Part shown: positions 27,545-37,079 of the stretch, piece after piece | Layout of the letters: the number at the start of each line of letters is the position of its first letter | Numbering within the stretch: the first letter of the stretch is position 1 | Origin: Rhizobiaceae bacterium | GTDB taxonomy: Bacteria; Pseudomonadota; Alphaproteobacteria; Rhizobiales; Rhizobiaceae | DNA: 50,951 nucleotides | Assembly: GCA_028279875.1 (NCBI GenBank) | Contig: JANQMU010000007.1 | Location: forward strand, 1 to 50,951 | Direction of reading: 5' to 3' | Made by a program: the position numbers and the translations under genes | Notes under the pieces: model-generated | Told to the model about the DNA's origin: nothing | What the model saw: only the letters and a program-made list of their open reading frames with translations | Databases searched by the model: none

Positions 27545-28249
27545 ATGGGTTCCTTTGATTTTGTAACGGTCTTTTTCTTCGTGGCTGCCGTCATTATTTT
27601 CCTGCAGCTGCGCAATGTGCTTGGCCGCAGGACAGGCAATGAACGACCGCCATTCGACCCCTACAGTGCCCGCGAAAGCGAGCAGGCTCCCGGTGACAAT
27701 GATGATGGCAAGGTCATTACCCTGCCGCGCCGGGACGGCGACCAGCCGGCCGACGACACATTTGCCGCCATCGACGCCTATTGCGAGGCCGGTACCGAAT
27801 TGAATGACGGTCTTCGCGCGATCGCCTCAGCCGATACCGATTTCGACCCGGAGGACTTCGTCACTGGCGCCAAAACGGCCTATGAGATGATCGTCACGGC
27901 CTTTGCCGAAGGCGATCGCAAGACCCTCAAGTCGCTTCTGTCCAAGGAGGTCTATGACGGCTTCCTGTCGGTCATCAAGGAGCGGGAGCAGAAATCCGAA
28001 AGCGTCAAATCCACCTTTGTCGGCATCGACAAGGCCGATATCGTGCAGGCCGAAATGAAGGGCTCGGAAGCGCATATCACCCTGCGCATCGTCAGCCAGC
28101 TGATCACCGCCACCTATGACAAGGGCGGCGAGGTGGTGGAGGGCGATCCGGAAAGTGTCGGCGAGGTCAATGATGTGTGGACCTTCGCCCGCGACACGAA
28201 GTCCCGCGATCCCAACTGGAAACTGATCGCGACCGAATCGGAAGACTGA
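27545..28249 (+). CDS. Tim44/TimA domain membrane-anchored protein
   Basis: A 234-residue protein with one N-terminal membrane helix (residues about 5-22), a polar linker and a C-terminal Tim44-like domain from about residue 85 (DPEDFVTGAKTAYEMIVTAFAEGD, then LKSLLSKEVYDGF). Homologues occur beside mltA across the Rhizobiales and relate to the mitochondrial import subunit Tim44. A role in membrane-associated protein handling is inferred from family. mltA starts 9 bases downstream, so the two are very likely co-transcribed. Confidence 0.88.
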   Translation: MGSFDFVTVFFFVAAVIIFLQLRNVLGRRTGNERPPFDPYSARESEQAPGDNDDGKVITLPRRDGDQPADDTFAAIDAYCEAGTELNDGLRAIASADTDFDPEDFVTGAKTAYEMIVTAFAEGDRKTLKSLLSKEVYDGFLSVIKEREQKSESVKSTFVGIDKADIVQAEMKGSEAHITLRIVSQLITATYDKGGEVVEGDPESVGEVNDVWTFARDTKSRDPNWKLIATESED

Positions 28250-28257
28250 CCGCTCCA

Positions 28258-29361
28258 ATGGCCCTGTCGCTCGCCCCGGTTTCTTTCGATCACCTGCCGG
28301 GCTGGGCGTCCGACGATCCGACACCGGTCATGGACGGCTTGCGAGACTGCGCCCGTCACGTTACGGAGCTGAAACCCTACAAGACCGGATCCCTGGGTCT
28401 TTCCGTCGAAGACCTCGCACCGGTCTTCTCCGCGGCCCTGGCGCCGGTCCAGTGGACCGCGCAAAAGGCGCGCCGGTTTTTCGAAACCCGTTTCCAGCCA
28501 TGCCGCATCGATTGCGACGGCGATAGGGCGGGTTTTGTGACGGCCTATTACGAGCCCGAATTGCAGGTATCCTCGACCCGGTCCGCGCGCTACCGCCATC
28601 CGATCCATGGCCGGCCTGATGATCTGATCGCGCTCGACGACGACAACAGGCCGGCGGGCCTCGATCCGTCCTTCGCCTTCGGCCGCCGCACGGCGTACGG
28701 TATTGAAGAATATCCCGACCGCCGCGCCATCGACCAGGGCTTCCTGGACGGTCGCGGTCTGGAAATCGCCTGGGCGGCGAGCAAGGTCGATGTCTTCTTC
28801 ATGCATATCCAAGGATCGGCGCGGCTTCGTTTTGAGGACGGCGCGATGCGCCGTGTGACCTACGTTGCCAAGACCGGTCACCCGTTTACTGCCATAGGCC
28901 GCGTGCTGATCGATCGGGGGGAACAGCACCGGGACGGGGTGACGATGCAGAGCCTGAGACAATGGCTGGCGGACAATCCTGATCGGGCCGACGATCTTCT
29001 GTGGCAGAACCGTTCCTATATCTTCTTTCGCGAAGCGCCGGTGGATGATGCCGACAGGGGTCCTGTGGCCGCTGCCAAGGTGCCGCTGATCGCCGGCCGG
29101 TCGCTGGCCGTCGATCGCTTCATCCATACCTATGCCACGCCCTTCTTCATCCACGCCGAGGCGCTGACCCATCTGTCCGGTGGACCGTTCCGGCGGTTGA
29201 TGCTGGCACAGGACACCGGTTCAGCCATCCTCGGTGCCGCCCGCGGCGACATTTTCACAGGCTCCGGCCACCATGCCGGGGAACTCGCCGGTTCGGTCAA
29301 ACATCCGGCCGTGTTCTACGCGCTGCTGCCGAAAGCGGCCGCCCGGAGGCTTGCCCGGTGA
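28258..29361 (+). CDS. mltA: MltA-type lytic murein transglycosylase
   Basis: A 367-residue protein with the MltA barrel domain (GFVTAYYEPELQVSS segment) and the C-terminal 3D (DDD) domain containing LAQDTGSAILGAARGDIFTGSG, which supplies the catalytic Asp. It would cleave glycan strands to 1,6-anhydroMurNAc ends. The N-terminus MALSLAPVSFDHLPGWASDD has no hydrophobic signal peptide or lipobox, unlike E. coli MltA. No better start exists upstream: the frame opens at 28177 with polar sequence. The start ATG 28258 lies 9 bases after the Tim44 gene. The stop overlaps the Smr gene start (GTGA). Confidence 0.88.
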   Translation: MALSLAPVSFDHLPGWASDDPTPVMDGLRDCARHVTELKPYKTGSLGLSVEDLAPVFSAALAPVQWTAQKARRFFETRFQPCRIDCDGDRAGFVTAYYEPELQVSSTRSARYRHPIHGRPDDLIALDDDNRPAGLDPSFAFGRRTAYGIEEYPDRRAIDQGFLDGRGLEIAWAASKVDVFFMHIQGSARLRFEDGAMRRVTYVAKTGHPFTAIGRVLIDRGEQHRDGVTMQSLRQWLADNPDRADDLLWQNRSYIFFREAPVDDADRGPVAAAKVPLIAGRSLAVDRFIHTYATPFFIHAEALTHLSGGPFRRLMLAQDTGSAILGAARGDIFTGSGHHAGELAGSVKHPAVFYALLPKAAARRLAR

Positions 29362-29918
29362 CCCGCAAAGGCAAGCAGCTCAGCACGGAGGACAGGATCC
29401 TGTGGGGCCAGGTTGCCCGAACGGTCGATGCGTTGCCGGGGCGCATGGAGGATCTTCTGGCGGCCGACGCAAATGCGCCGGCCGAGCCGCCAGTCAAAAG
29501 AACCGTCCGGGCATCGAATACAACGGGCACGCCTGCGCTCCCGGGTGACCGGCAAAAACATCGCCCGTCCGTTCCGGGGCCGGCTGTCAACCCGATTGAC
29601 GGGTCCGTCTATCGCAAACTGGCGCGCGGCCGATTGCCGCTCGAGGCCAGCCTCGATCTTCACGGCCTGACCCAACGCCAGGCTTTCGGGCTGCTGCATG
29701 GCTTCCTTGTCCGGGCCCGGCAAAAGGGCCTGCGCCACGTGCTGGTGATCACCGGAAAGGGCGCGTCCTCGGGCTCCGATGGTGCTCTGCGCCGCGCCGT
29801 TCCGCTCTGGCTGCGCGGTCCGGAACTTGCCGACATCGCATCGGGCTTCAAGCCGGCTGCGCGCGGTCATGGCGGAGACGGGGCGCTCTATATCCGTCTT
29901 CGGAAGCCGAAGCGATGA
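29358..29918 (+). CDS. Smr domain protein
   Basis: A 186-residue protein with a charged, proline-rich N-terminal half and a C-terminal Smr (small MutS-related) domain from about residue 95. The domain carries LDLHGLTQRQAFGLL and VLVITGKGASS, the LDxHG and TGxG motifs of this nicking-endonuclease-like fold. Its substrate is unknown. GTG start at 29358 overlaps the mltA stop and the end overlaps the XRE gene (ATGA), so the Tim44-mltA-smr-xre set is one operon. Confidence 0.88.
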   Translation: MTRKGKQLSTEDRILWGQVARTVDALPGRMEDLLAADANAPAEPPVKRTVRASNTTGTPALPGDRQKHRPSVPGPAVNPIDGSVYRKLARGRLPLEASLDLHGLTQRQAFGLLHGFLVRARQKGLRHVLVITGKGASSGSDGALRRAVPLWLRGPELADIASGFKPAARGHGGDGALYIRLRKPKR

Positions 29919-30274
29919 CGCCGTTCGGACAGGCGATCCGGCGCATGCGGGCCGAGCGCGGCATCACGCAGCGGCAGATGGCCGGTGCGATCGGCGTTTC
30001 GGCCGCCTATCTGTCGGCGCTCGAACACGGCCGTCGCGGCCAGCCTAGTTGGGAACTCCTGCAGAGGATCATCGGCTTTTTCAATATCATCTGGGATGAC
30101 GCGGAAGATCTGCAGCGGCTCGCCGGTCTGTCCCATCCGCGCGTGACCATCGACACTGCCGGCCTGTCGCCGGAAGCCACGGCGCTGGCCAACCGGCTGG
30201 CCGCCGGCATCGCGGATCTCAGCGCCGATCAGATCGAGGACCTGCAGGCAGTGCTCGATCGCGACAAGCCCTGA
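29915..30274 (+). CDS. XRE-family helix-turn-helix regulator
   Basis: A 119-residue protein with a lambda-repressor-like HTH at residues about 5-60 (GITQRQMAGAIGVSAAYLSALEHGRRGQPSW). A short C-terminal helical region may serve in dimerisation. Start ATG 29915 overlaps the Smr stop. As the last gene of the Tim44-mltA-smr unit it may control that operon or a distant target; nothing in the sequence decides which. No obvious palindromic operator was found upstream of the Tim44 gene apart from the GGTAACC repeat. Confidence 0.9.
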   Translation: MTPFGQAIRRMRAERGITQRQMAGAIGVSAAYLSALEHGRRGQPSWELLQRIIGFFNIIWDDAEDLQRLAGLSHPRVTIDTAGLSPEATALANRLAAGIADLSADQIEDLQAVLDRDKP

Positions 30275-30294
30275 ATTCTCGGAACCTCGAATCC

Positions 30295-31278
30295 CTAGAA
30301 CAGAGCCCTCAGATCGTCGATCTTGTCGTTGACCAGCCAGCCATAATAGTTTTCCTGCGGAAGCTGCGGTTTCAGGCCCTTGGCCTCGCGTTGCCGGTTC
30401 GTGTTTGCCAGGGTGCGTGCCCGCAGGTCGGGATTGCCGACATTGTAGAGCGTTGCCGTAATGCCCGGATTGGACGAGATGTCGAAACCGGCGATTTCGC
30501 CATAGACATCGATGGAATGACGCAGCGCCGCGGCGACATAGGCCAATGTGATGTCCGGGTTCATGATCGCCTTGTAAACCTCTTCGCCCTTGCGGTGCGA
30601 CAGTTTCCTGTGCCCCGAAATTCGGTTGACTTCATCGGTGTGCTTGAGCGCGGTCAGCGGGTTGAGCTGACCGAGGCCGAAGGTCTGACCGGCATAGAAC
30701 GGCTGGAAGAAAACCGCGCTGAACCGATCGTCGGGATAGGTCTTGTCGCCGACCTGTCTACCCCGGAACGTCTTGTTCCAGACCATTTCCCGGCATGTCC
30801 ACAATGCGAACGACCCGGCGAGCGTCATGCATTCGTCGAACTCACTGCGCTGGATGAAATCGTCGACGTCTTCCCCGTCATAATCGAAATCGATGCCGCC
30901 CGTCGCATAGGCAAGCGCCTTGATATAATAGGACTGAAGCCGGTCATAGGCATCAACATTATAGGTGTGCTCGCCGACCAGCGCCCCAGCAATATGCAGC
31001 GGGTCGATGTCGTATACGTCCGCGACCTCGGTTATCTTGGCGCGAAGTTTCGTGTCGCGCTTCAGCAGGGCATGGATTTTTTCATATTTGCGGTCGAAAC
31101 TCGATTTGGTCTGCCTGGTTCGCTTGACCGATGCACCGGGGACACTGGGCTGCTCGGCGTTGCGGTTGCCCTCGGGCACGGCGATCAGCGACGCACTCGC
31201 CGCCGGAACGGCAAGGAGCACAAGGCACATCGATGCGCAAAACATGTTGATCAGATGGCGGCGAACCATCTTTCGCAC
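30295..31278 (-). CDS. DUF1402 family secreted protein, muramidase-like
   Basis: A 327-residue protein with an N-terminal signal peptide (hydrophobic stretch about residues 12-28, ending AASAS). DUF1402 proteins are widespread in the Rhizobiales and uncharacterised. The pattern resembles lysozyme-fold lytic transglycosylases: an early glutamate in HIAGALVGEHTYN, a GLGQLNPLTAL segment like the GLxQxxPxTA motif of Slt-type enzymes, and a late ATLYNVGNP segment. A role in peptidoglycan cleavage in the periplasm is inference. It lies downstream of hslU on the same strand with a 128-base gap. Confidence 0.8.
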   Translation of the reverse strand: MRKMVRRHLINMFCASMCLVLLAVPAASASLIAVPEGNRNAEQPSVPGASVKRTRQTKSSFDRKYEKIHALLKRDTKLRAKITEVADVYDIDPLHIAGALVGEHTYNVDAYDRLQSYYIKALAYATGGIDFDYDGEDVDDFIQRSEFDECMTLAGSFALWTCREMVWNKTFRGRQVGDKTYPDDRFSAVFFQPFYAGQTFGLGQLNPLTALKHTDEVNRISGHRKLSHRKGEEVYKAIMNPDITLAYVAAALRHSIDVYGEIAGFDISSNPGITATLYNVGNPDLRARTLANTNRQREAKGLKPQLPQENYYGWLVNDKIDDLRALF

Positions 31279-31370
31279 CCCCGTGGAGACCGGTTTTCCG
31301 GCGTCAATTCCGCGGAACTCTAGTTTTTCTGCCCAAAAAGTCGAGCATCTTGTGCGCCACCTCGGCGCAG

Positions 31371-31394
31371 GGTTAAGCGCTTCTTGCGCTTACC
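31371..31394 (-). terminator. hairpin downstream of hslU
   Basis: GGTTAAGCGC (31371-31380) pairs with GCGCTTACC (31386-31394) with one bulged T and a 5-base loop. It lies 12 bases past the hslU stop on the minus strand. No T-run follows, so it is an uncertain intrinsic terminator and may instead protect the 3' end. Confidence 0.4.
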
Positions 31395-31406
31395 GATGCC
31401 CAAAAG

Positions 31407-32714
31407 TCACAGAATGTAGCGGGACAGATCGGCATCCTTGGCGAGGTCGCCCACATGTTTGCGCACATACTCCGCATCGACCACGAATTCGGTTCCGGAT
31501 TTGTCGGGCGCTTCGAAGGAGATTTCGTCGAGCACCCGCTCCATCACGGTCTGCAGCCGCCGGGCGCCGATATTCTCGACACTGCCATTGAGCTCCACCG
31601 CCACATCGGCGAGGGCGTCGATGGCGTCCTCCGTATAGCTCAGCGTCACCTCCTCGGTGGCCATCAGGGCGACATATTGCTTGATGAGGCTCACTTCGGT
31701 CTCCGTCAATATGCGCCTGAAATCGTCCTTCGTCAGGGCGCGCAGCTCGACCCGGATCGGCAGCCGTCCCTGCAGTTCCGGCAGCAGGTCGGACGGTTTG
31801 GCGACATGAAACGCGCCCGATGCAATGAACAGGATATGGTCGGTTTTGATGGGTCCGTATTTTGTCGCAACGGTCGTGCCTTCGACCAACGGCAGCAGGT
31901 CGCGCTGCACGCCCTCGCGGGACACGCCGGCGCCCATGCCGCCATCGCGCGCCGCGATCTTGTCGATCTCGTCGAGAAACACGATCCCGTCATTCTGGAC
32001 CATGGTCATCGCTTCCTGGTTGATCTGGTCCTGATCGAGAAGCTTTTCCGATTCGTCATTGATCAATTGCGCATAGGATTCCTTGACCGTGGTCCGGATC
32101 TTTTTCGACGACTGGCCCATGGCCTTGCCCAGCATGTCGGATAGGTTCAGCACGCCGATATTGGCGCCCGGCATGCCGGGGATCTCGAAATTGGGCAGGC
32201 CCGAGCCGGTGTCGGAAACCTCGATCTCGATCTCCTTGTCGTCGAGCAGCCCGTCGCGCAGCTTCTTTCGGAACGATTCGCGGGTCGCCGGCGAGGCGGT
32301 CGAGCCGACCAGCGCGTCCAGCACCCGCTCCTCGGCATTCAGATGGGCCTTGGCCTTGACGTCCTCGCGCTTGTTTTCCTTGACGAGACCGATCCCGATC
32401 TCGACCAGGTCGCGGACGATCTGTTCGACATCGCGGCCGACATAGCCGACCTCGGTGAATTTCGTGGCTTCCACCTTGATGAATGGCGCTCCGGCCAGCT
32501 TGGCGAGCCGCCGCGATATTTCGGTTTTGCCGACACCGGTCGGCCCGATCATCAGGATATTCTTCGGCATTACCTCGTCGCGCAGATCGCCCTCGAGCTG
32601 CTGGCGGCGCCAGCGGTTGCGCAGGGCAATGGCGACGGCCCGCTTGGCATCCTTCTGGCCGATGATGTAACGATCGAGTTCGGACACGATCTCGCGTGGA
32701 GAATAGCTTGTCAT
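31407..32714 (-). CDS. hslU: ATP-dependent protease ATPase subunit HslU
   Basis: A 435-residue AAA+ unfoldase that feeds substrates to HslV. The start [20 protein letters not shown] is canonical, Walker A GPTGVGKT is at about residues 57-64, Walker [12 protein letters not shown] is in the middle, an inserted I-domain lies between, and the C-terminal tail LSRYIL that docks into HslV is present. The start ATG 32714 lies 5 bases after the stop of the intervening membrane-protein gene. The frame continues upstream to 33287 without family similarity. Confidence 0.97.
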   Translation of the reverse strand: MTSYSPREIVSELDRYIIGQKDAKRAVAIALRNRWRRQQLEGDLRDEVMPKNILMIGPTGVGKTEISRRLAKLAGAPFIKVEATKFTEVGYVGRDVEQIVRDLVEIGIGLVKENKREDVKAKAHLNAEERVLDALVGSTASPATRESFRKKLRDGLLDDKEIEIEVSDTGSGLPNFEIPGMPGANIGVLNLSDMLGKAMGQSSKKIRTTVKESYAQLINDESEKLLDQDQINQEAMTMVQNDGIVFLDEIDKIAARDGGMGAGVSREGVQRDLLPLVEGTTVATKYGPIKTDHILFIASGAFHVAKPSDLLPELQGRLPIRVELRALTKDDFRRILTETEVSLIKQYVALMATEEVTLSYTEDAIDALADVAVELNGSVENIGARRLQTVMERVLDEISFEAPDKSGTEFVVDAEYVRKHVGDLAKDADLSRYIL

Positions 32715-32719
32715 GAGGG

Positions 32720-33799
32720 TCAGGCCTGTTTCGAAAAGAGTGCATTGTCCAGCCGGTCGAGCGGCGGGACCTGAATGAGGACGCGGCGGATGAAATGCCA
32801 TCCGACGCCAAGACCGATCACGAAGATCGAAATCAGCAGAACCGACAAAAGTTCGGCATTGTTTGCTGTTCGTTCCGACTGGGACATCAGATACCACAGC
32901 GCGCCGCCCAGATAGGTCAGCGCGGCAACGAGGATCGCCCGCCGGTTGATGATCAGTGCAATGACGGCCAGACCGGCGAAAAGCGCGACCACCAGCAAGG
33001 CCGATCCGGCTGTTGCGCCGCTCTGCAGTCCACCGAAGCTCAGGCCGGTGACCAGATACATCATGGCATGCACGATCAGCGGCGCCGCCAGCAGGTGCAG
33101 CCAGAAGCCGTAATCGGCACGCCGCGACGTTCGTTCGGGATCGTTCCGGTCGAACCAGATGGCGATCGCAAAGATCAGCAGGCCGCTCGCCAGCGCATAG
33201 GGTGCAGACAGAGCCTCGACAGCAAATGGATCGCTCAGCGACGAAAGGCCGGCAAACAGGCTGAACACCAATAGAAAGCCGAGACAAATGGCTGCGCCGC
33301 CCAGGAGAAGCAGCGAAAATGGCAGGCGGAAACGCAGAAAATAGACCAGCGCCCAGACGCTGCCGGCAATCGCCATCGTATAGAACGTAACGGCTCTCTT
33401 CATGTCTACGCTGGCGGTGGCCGTGAAGTCAGAGGAAACGGTGGTGCATGCCCAGACCGCAAAGCCGACAAAGGCGCTTGCCGCCAGCATGCTGGGGATT
33501 GCCCTGCGTAGCCGCGCCGTCAGCACTTCCGAGACCAGCCACATTGCGGCTGCAGCAACCGCCAGGCTGACCGCCCGAAAGCCGAAGAGATTGGCGGCCA
33601 TCATTGCGGCGGCAATGAACAGTGCCACGCCGATCGCCAGAAAAATATCGTTGAAACCGGAAATGAAGCGAAAATGTTCCTCCTCCGGCGCGGTGCGCAA
33701 AGCGTCGCCCGCGGCCAGCGCCAGCAGGGCCGCCCGCTGATCAGCATCGATGATGTCGCGGGAGACCGCCGTATCGAGATGTTGTTCGGTCAGGTTCAC
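32720..33799 (-). CDS. polytopic membrane protein between hslV and hslU
   Basis: A 359-residue protein with a cytosolic N-terminal segment of about 45 residues, then about ten membrane helices, and a short amphipathic C-terminus. It resembles the predicted DUF2157-type membrane proteins in layout, but I cannot assign a family with confidence. It starts at GTG 33799, overlapping the hslV stop (GTGA), and ends 5 bases before hslU. It must therefore be made together with the protease. Genes between hslV and hslU are uncommon; in other rhizobia this slot may hold an acetyltransferase. Whether it is a substrate, regulator or unrelated passenger is not known. Confidence 0.7.
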   Translation of the reverse strand: MNLTEQHLDTAVSRDIIDADQRAALLALAAGDALRTAPEEEHFRFISGFNDIFLAIGVALFIAAAMMAANLFGFRAVSLAVAAAAMWLVSEVLTARLRRAIPSMLAASAFVGFAVWACTTVSSDFTATASVDMKRAVTFYTMAIAGSVWALVYFLRFRLPFSLLLLGGAAICLGFLLVFSLFAGLSSLSDPFAVEALSAPYALASGLLIFAIAIWFDRNDPERTSRRADYGFWLHLLAAPLIVHAMMYLVTGLSFGGLQSGATAGSALLVVALFAGLAVIALIINRRAILVAALTYLGGALWYLMSQSERTANNAELLSVLLISIFVIGLGVGWHFIRRVLIQVPPLDRLDNALFSKQA

Positions 33800-34374
33800 G
33801 CCGCGGAACTTTCCATCGTTTCGACGATGATGTTGGCATTGGTGTAGACGCAGATATCGCTGGCGATCTCCATGGCCCGCCGGGCGATTTCTTCGGCGCT
33901 CAGATCGCCGTCCATCAGCGCCCGTGCGGCCGCATAGGCATAATTGCCCCCCGAACCGATGGCCATGGTGCCGTGTTCGGGTTCAAGCACATCGCCGGTT
34001 CCGGTCAGCGCCAGGGTAATTTGTGCATCGGCGACGAGCATCATCGCCTCTAGCCGGCGCAGATAGCGGTCGGTACGCCAATCCTTGGCAAGCTCGACGC
34101 TGGCCCGCATGAGCTGGCCGGGATACTGCTCAAGCTTGGTCTCCAGTCGCTCGAGCAACGTGAAGGCATCCGCCGTCGCGCCGGCAAATCCGGCAATAAC
34201 ATCGCCGCCGCCGGTCTTCGACGATCCGAGGCGGCGCACCTTGCGCGCATTGCCCTTCATCACCGTCTGCCCGATGCTGACCTGGCCATCGCCGGCCATC
34301 ACCACCTGATCGCCCTTGCGGACGGTGATGATCGTGGTCGCGTGCATCGCGCCATAGGGATCGTGTTCGCTCAT
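33796..34374 (-). CDS. hslV: ATP-dependent protease peptidase subunit HslV
   Basis: A 192-residue proteasome-like Thr peptidase. After a short propeptide ([12 protein letters not shown]) the mature N-terminal catalytic Thr begins TTIITVRKG. The core [13 protein letters not shown], a KVRR motif and [14 protein letters not shown] are conserved. I chose ATG 34374 over 34431 by family length. It forms a double hexamer with HslU caps in the cytosol and degrades damaged or regulatory proteins. It is the first gene of the hslV-membrane protein-hslU unit and is divergent from hisB across 202 bases. Confidence 0.96.
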   Translation of the reverse strand: MSEHDPYGAMHATTIITVRKGDQVVMAGDGQVSIGQTVMKGNARKVRRLGSSKTGGGDVIAGFAGATADAFTLLERLETKLEQYPGQLMRASVELAKDWRTDRYLRRLEAMMLVADAQITLALTGTGDVLEPEHGTMAIGSGGNYAYAAARALMDGDLSAEEIARRAMEIASDICVYTNANIIVETMESSAA

Positions 34375-34576
34375 TGTGTCTGTCCTTTGGCTTTGACCTC
34401 GGACGCGGGAAGAATAGTCCAAAATCGCCAATACGGGGAGGATTCGGAGTCCCTATGTAAGGCCGGCGGGCCGGTTTGCAAATCGTTTGCTCAAAATTGT
34501 CGTGCACCGGTGTCGTTCTGGATATTTTGCTGCAGCCCTGATATGCAGCCGCCGTAAGCAATCCATGGAGTGTCGA

Positions 34577-35185
34577 ATGGCTCAGGATCGGCAGGATCGC
34601 ACGGGCGAGATTACGCGTGAGACCAGCGAAACCAAAATCACGGTCAAGGTGGCAATTGACGGCAGCGGAACGTCGGCAATCAACACCGGTATCGGCTTTT
34701 TCGACCACATGCTGGAGCAATTGTCCCGCCATTCGCTGATCGACATGGAGATTACTGCCAAGGGCGACCTGCACATCGATGACCACCACACGGTGGAGGA
34801 TACCGGCATCGCCATCGGCCTGGCGCTGTCGCAGGCGCTCGGGGACCGCCGCGGCATTGCCCGCTACGCGTCGCTTGACCTTGCCATGGACGAAACCCTG
34901 ACCCGCGCCGCCATCGACGTGTCGGGCCGGCCCTATCTGGTGTGGAACGTCGCCTTTCCGTCGGCCAAGATCGGCACATTCGACAGTGAATTGTGCCGCG
35001 AATTCTTCCAGGCCCTCGCCCACAATGCCGGCATTACGCTGCATGTGACCAACCATTATGGCGCCAACGGCCACCACATCGCCGAAACCTGCTTCAAATC
35101 CGTGGCGCGGGCGCTGCGCATGGCGACTGAAATCGACCCGCGCCAGGCGGGAAGCATCCCGTCCACCAAGGGAACGCTGGGTTAG
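34577..35185 (+). CDS. hisB: imidazoleglycerol-phosphate dehydratase
   Basis: A 202-residue monofunctional IGP dehydratase, the sixth histidine-pathway enzyme, removing water from IGP with Mn2+. Family marks are [15 protein letters not shown] ([13 protein letters not shown]), [15 protein letters not shown] with the metal-binding His residues, and the C-terminal [17 protein letters not shown]. The start ATG 34577 (MAQDRQDR) is preferred; in-frame ATG 34565 is also possible. It begins the hisB-DUF2628-hisH-hisA-hisF-hisE operon. Confidence 0.96.
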   Translation: MAQDRQDRTGEITRETSETKITVKVAIDGSGTSAINTGIGFFDHMLEQLSRHSLIDMEITAKGDLHIDDHHTVEDTGIAIGLALSQALGDRRGIARYASLDLAMDETLTRAAIDVSGRPYLVWNVAFPSAKIGTFDSELCREFFQALAHNAGITLHVTNHYGANGHHIAETCFKSVARALRMATEIDPRQAGSIPSTKGTLG

Positions 35186-35188
35186 CGC

Positions 35189-35683
35189 ATGGCCAGTTTT
35201 GTCGTTCTGACACCGCCGGACGGTGACGACAGGGACGAAAGGGCCGTCTTCATCCGCGACGGTTTCTCATGGCTCGCCCTGTTTTTTCACGTGATCTGGC
35301 TTTTCTGGCACCGCCTGTGGTTTGCCGCTGCGGTCCTGTTTCTAGTGCTGGTGGGACTGGTGGCGGTGGCCGAGGCCTGGCCGCAATGGGCATCCGTCAC
35401 CGGCCTGGCGTTGCTGATCCTGGCATGGTTCGTCGCGCTGGAGGGCAATGGCATGCGGATCGTGAAGAAAGAGCGGCAGGGCTGGCATATGCGGGCCGTC
35501 ATCGAAGCGCAGAATGCAGCGACGGCGGAGGAAATATACTATGCCGGGGACAGAGGCGAACAGATCGCATCGCGCCCTGCCGGCGGGCATGGCGAAAAGA
35601 GAGCCGCTCTGAAACCGTCGCGCACGCTGCCGGCGGAATCCGGACCGGCACTCGGGCTGCTGGATTTAAGCGAAAGACACTGA
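35189..35683 (+). CDS. DUF2628 domain membrane protein
   Basis: A 164-residue protein. A cytosolic N-terminus of about 35 residues ([21 protein letters not shown] in two parts) is followed by three membrane helices between about 30 and 92 and a polar tail. This is the DUF2628 layout. It lies 3 bases after hisB and ends 5 bases before hisH, so it is part of the histidine operon. Function unknown; no histidine-related residue pattern is seen. Confidence 0.82.
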   Translation: MASFVVLTPPDGDDRDERAVFIRDGFSWLALFFHVIWLFWHRLWFAAAVLFLVLVGLVAVAEAWPQWASVTGLALLILAWFVALEGNGMRIVKKERQGWHMRAVIEAQNAATAEEIYYAGDRGEQIASRPAGGHGEKRAALKPSRTLPAESGPALGLLDLSERH

Positions 35684-35688
35684 AGACA

Positions 35689-36339
35689 ATGCATGTTGCC
35701 ATCATTGATTACGGGTCCGGCAATCTGCGCTCGGCCGCCAAGGCCTTTGAGCGGGCCGCCCGGGAAGCCGGCGTGACCGCGCGGATCGATGTGACGGCGG
35801 CGCCCGAAGCGGTATCCGGCGCCGACCGCGTCGTGCTGCCGGGCGTCGGCGCCTTCGCTGACTGCCGTGCCGGCCTTGCTGCCATCGACGGCATGGACGA
35901 AGCGCTTCGCCGGGCTGTCGACGAAAGAGCGCGGCCGTTTCTCGGCATCTGCGTGGGCATGCAGCTGATGGCCACCCGGGGCTTGGAAAAGACCGTCACC
36001 GAGGGGTTTGGCTGGGTTCCCGGAGAAGTGCGGCCGATGCGGCCGGCCGATCCCGCTCTCAAGATACCGCAGATCGGCTGGAACACCCTTTCCCTGCGCA
36101 CACCACATCCGCTGTTTGACGGCATCCGGACCGGTCCGGACGGCCTGCACGCCTATTTCGTGCATTCCTATTTCCTCGATGCCGCGAACCCGGGTGATAT
36201 CGTGGCCGAGACCGATTATGGCGGGCCGGTCACCGCCGCCGTGGCGCGCGATAACCGGGCCGGCACCCAGTTTCACCCGGAAAAGAGCCAGGCCCTCGGC
36301 CTTGCCCTGATCGCCAATTTTCTGAGATGGAACCCATGA
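35689..36339 (+). CDS. hisH: imidazole glycerol phosphate synthase glutaminase subunit
   Basis: A 216-residue class I glutamine amidotransferase. The nucleophilic Cys88 lies in GICVGMQLM and the catalytic His/Glu pair in QFHPEKS. It hydrolyses glutamine and passes ammonia to HisF. The start ATG 35689 gives [13 protein letters not shown], the canonical opening. The stop overlaps the hisA start as ATGA. Confidence 0.96.
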   Translation: MHVAIIDYGSGNLRSAAKAFERAAREAGVTARIDVTAAPEAVSGADRVVLPGVGAFADCRAGLAAIDGMDEALRRAVDERARPFLGICVGMQLMATRGLEKTVTEGFGWVPGEVRPMRPADPALKIPQIGWNTLSLRTPHPLFDGIRTGPDGLHAYFVHSYFLDAANPGDIVAETDYGGPVTAAVARDNRAGTQFHPEKSQALGLALIANFLRWNP

Positions 36340-37079
36340 AGCTGTTTCCGGCGATCGATCTGAAGGACGGCCAGTGCGTCCGGCTTAAGCTGGGCGATAT
36401 GGACGACGCCACCGTCTACAACACCGATCCCGCGGCGCAGGCCCGGGCCTTTGAGGAACAGGGCTTTTCCTGGCTGCATGTGGTTGACCTCAACGGCGCC
36501 TTCGCCGGCCAGAGCGTCAATGGGGACGCGGTTGAGGCGATCCTCGGCGCAACCTCCAGTCCGGTACAGCTTGGCGGCGGCATCCGCACGCTGGCGGATA
36601 TCGAATCCTGGCTCGAAAAAGGCCTGGCGCGGGTCATCTTGGGCACCGTGGCGGTGCGCGATCCCGATCTCGTGCGCCTTGCCTGCCGCCGCTTTCCGGG
36701 CCGGATCGCCGTGGGCATCGATGCCCGGGGCGGCCGGGTTGCCGTGGAGGGCTGGGCCGAGGCCTCGGATCTCGGCGCTCTCGACCTCGCCCGGCAATTC
36801 GAGGGCGCCGGCGTTGCCGCCATCATCTATACCGATATCGATCGCGACGGTGTGCTCTCGGGCATCAACTGGGAATCGACACTGGCGCTGGCCGATGCGG
36901 TCAGTATTCCGGTCATCGCCTCGGGCGGCCTTGCGTCCATGGCCGACATCGTGCGCATGACCATGCCCGACGCCGGCCGACTGGAGGGTGCGATCTCCGG
37001 GCGTGCCCTTTATGACGGTCGCATCGATCCGGCCGAGGCGCTGGCGCTGCTGCGCGAAGCGGAAGGAAAGCGGCAATGA
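36336..37079 (+). CDS. hisA: phosphoribosylformimino-5-aminoimidazole carboxamide ribotide isomerase
   Basis: A 247-residue TIM barrel starting [17 protein letters not shown]. The catalytic Asp of strand 1 (AIDLKDG) and the partner Asp of TDIDRDG are present, together with phosphate-binding GGGIR and ASGG loops. It performs the Amadori isomerisation of ProFAR. I chose ATG 36336 because it overlaps the hisH stop; the ATG at 36327 is also in frame. It overlaps hisF by ATGA. Confidence 0.95.
   Translation: MKLFPAIDLKDGQCVRLKLGDMDDATVYNTDPAAQARAFEEQGFSWLHVVDLNGAFAGQSVNGDAVEAILGATSSPVQLGGGIRTLADIESWLEKGLARVILGTVAVRDPDLVRLACRRFPGRIAVGIDARGGRVAVEGWAEASDLGALDLARQFEGAGVAAIIYTDIDRDGVLSGINWESTLALADAVSIPVIASGGLASMADIVRMTMPDAGRLEGAISGRALYDGRIDPAEALALLREAEGKRQ

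Noticed and set aside
32715..33287. 191-codon extension of hslU
   Set aside because: The canonical HslU start MTSYSPREI is at 32714; the extension is antisense-type GC-rich frame inside the upstream membrane-protein gene.
35284..35299. TTTTTCACGTGATCTG, a CACGTG-containing sequence like parS
   Set aside because: Five of 16 positions disagree with consensus parS, including most of the right arm, and it lies inside a DUF2628 coding region far from the parS cluster.
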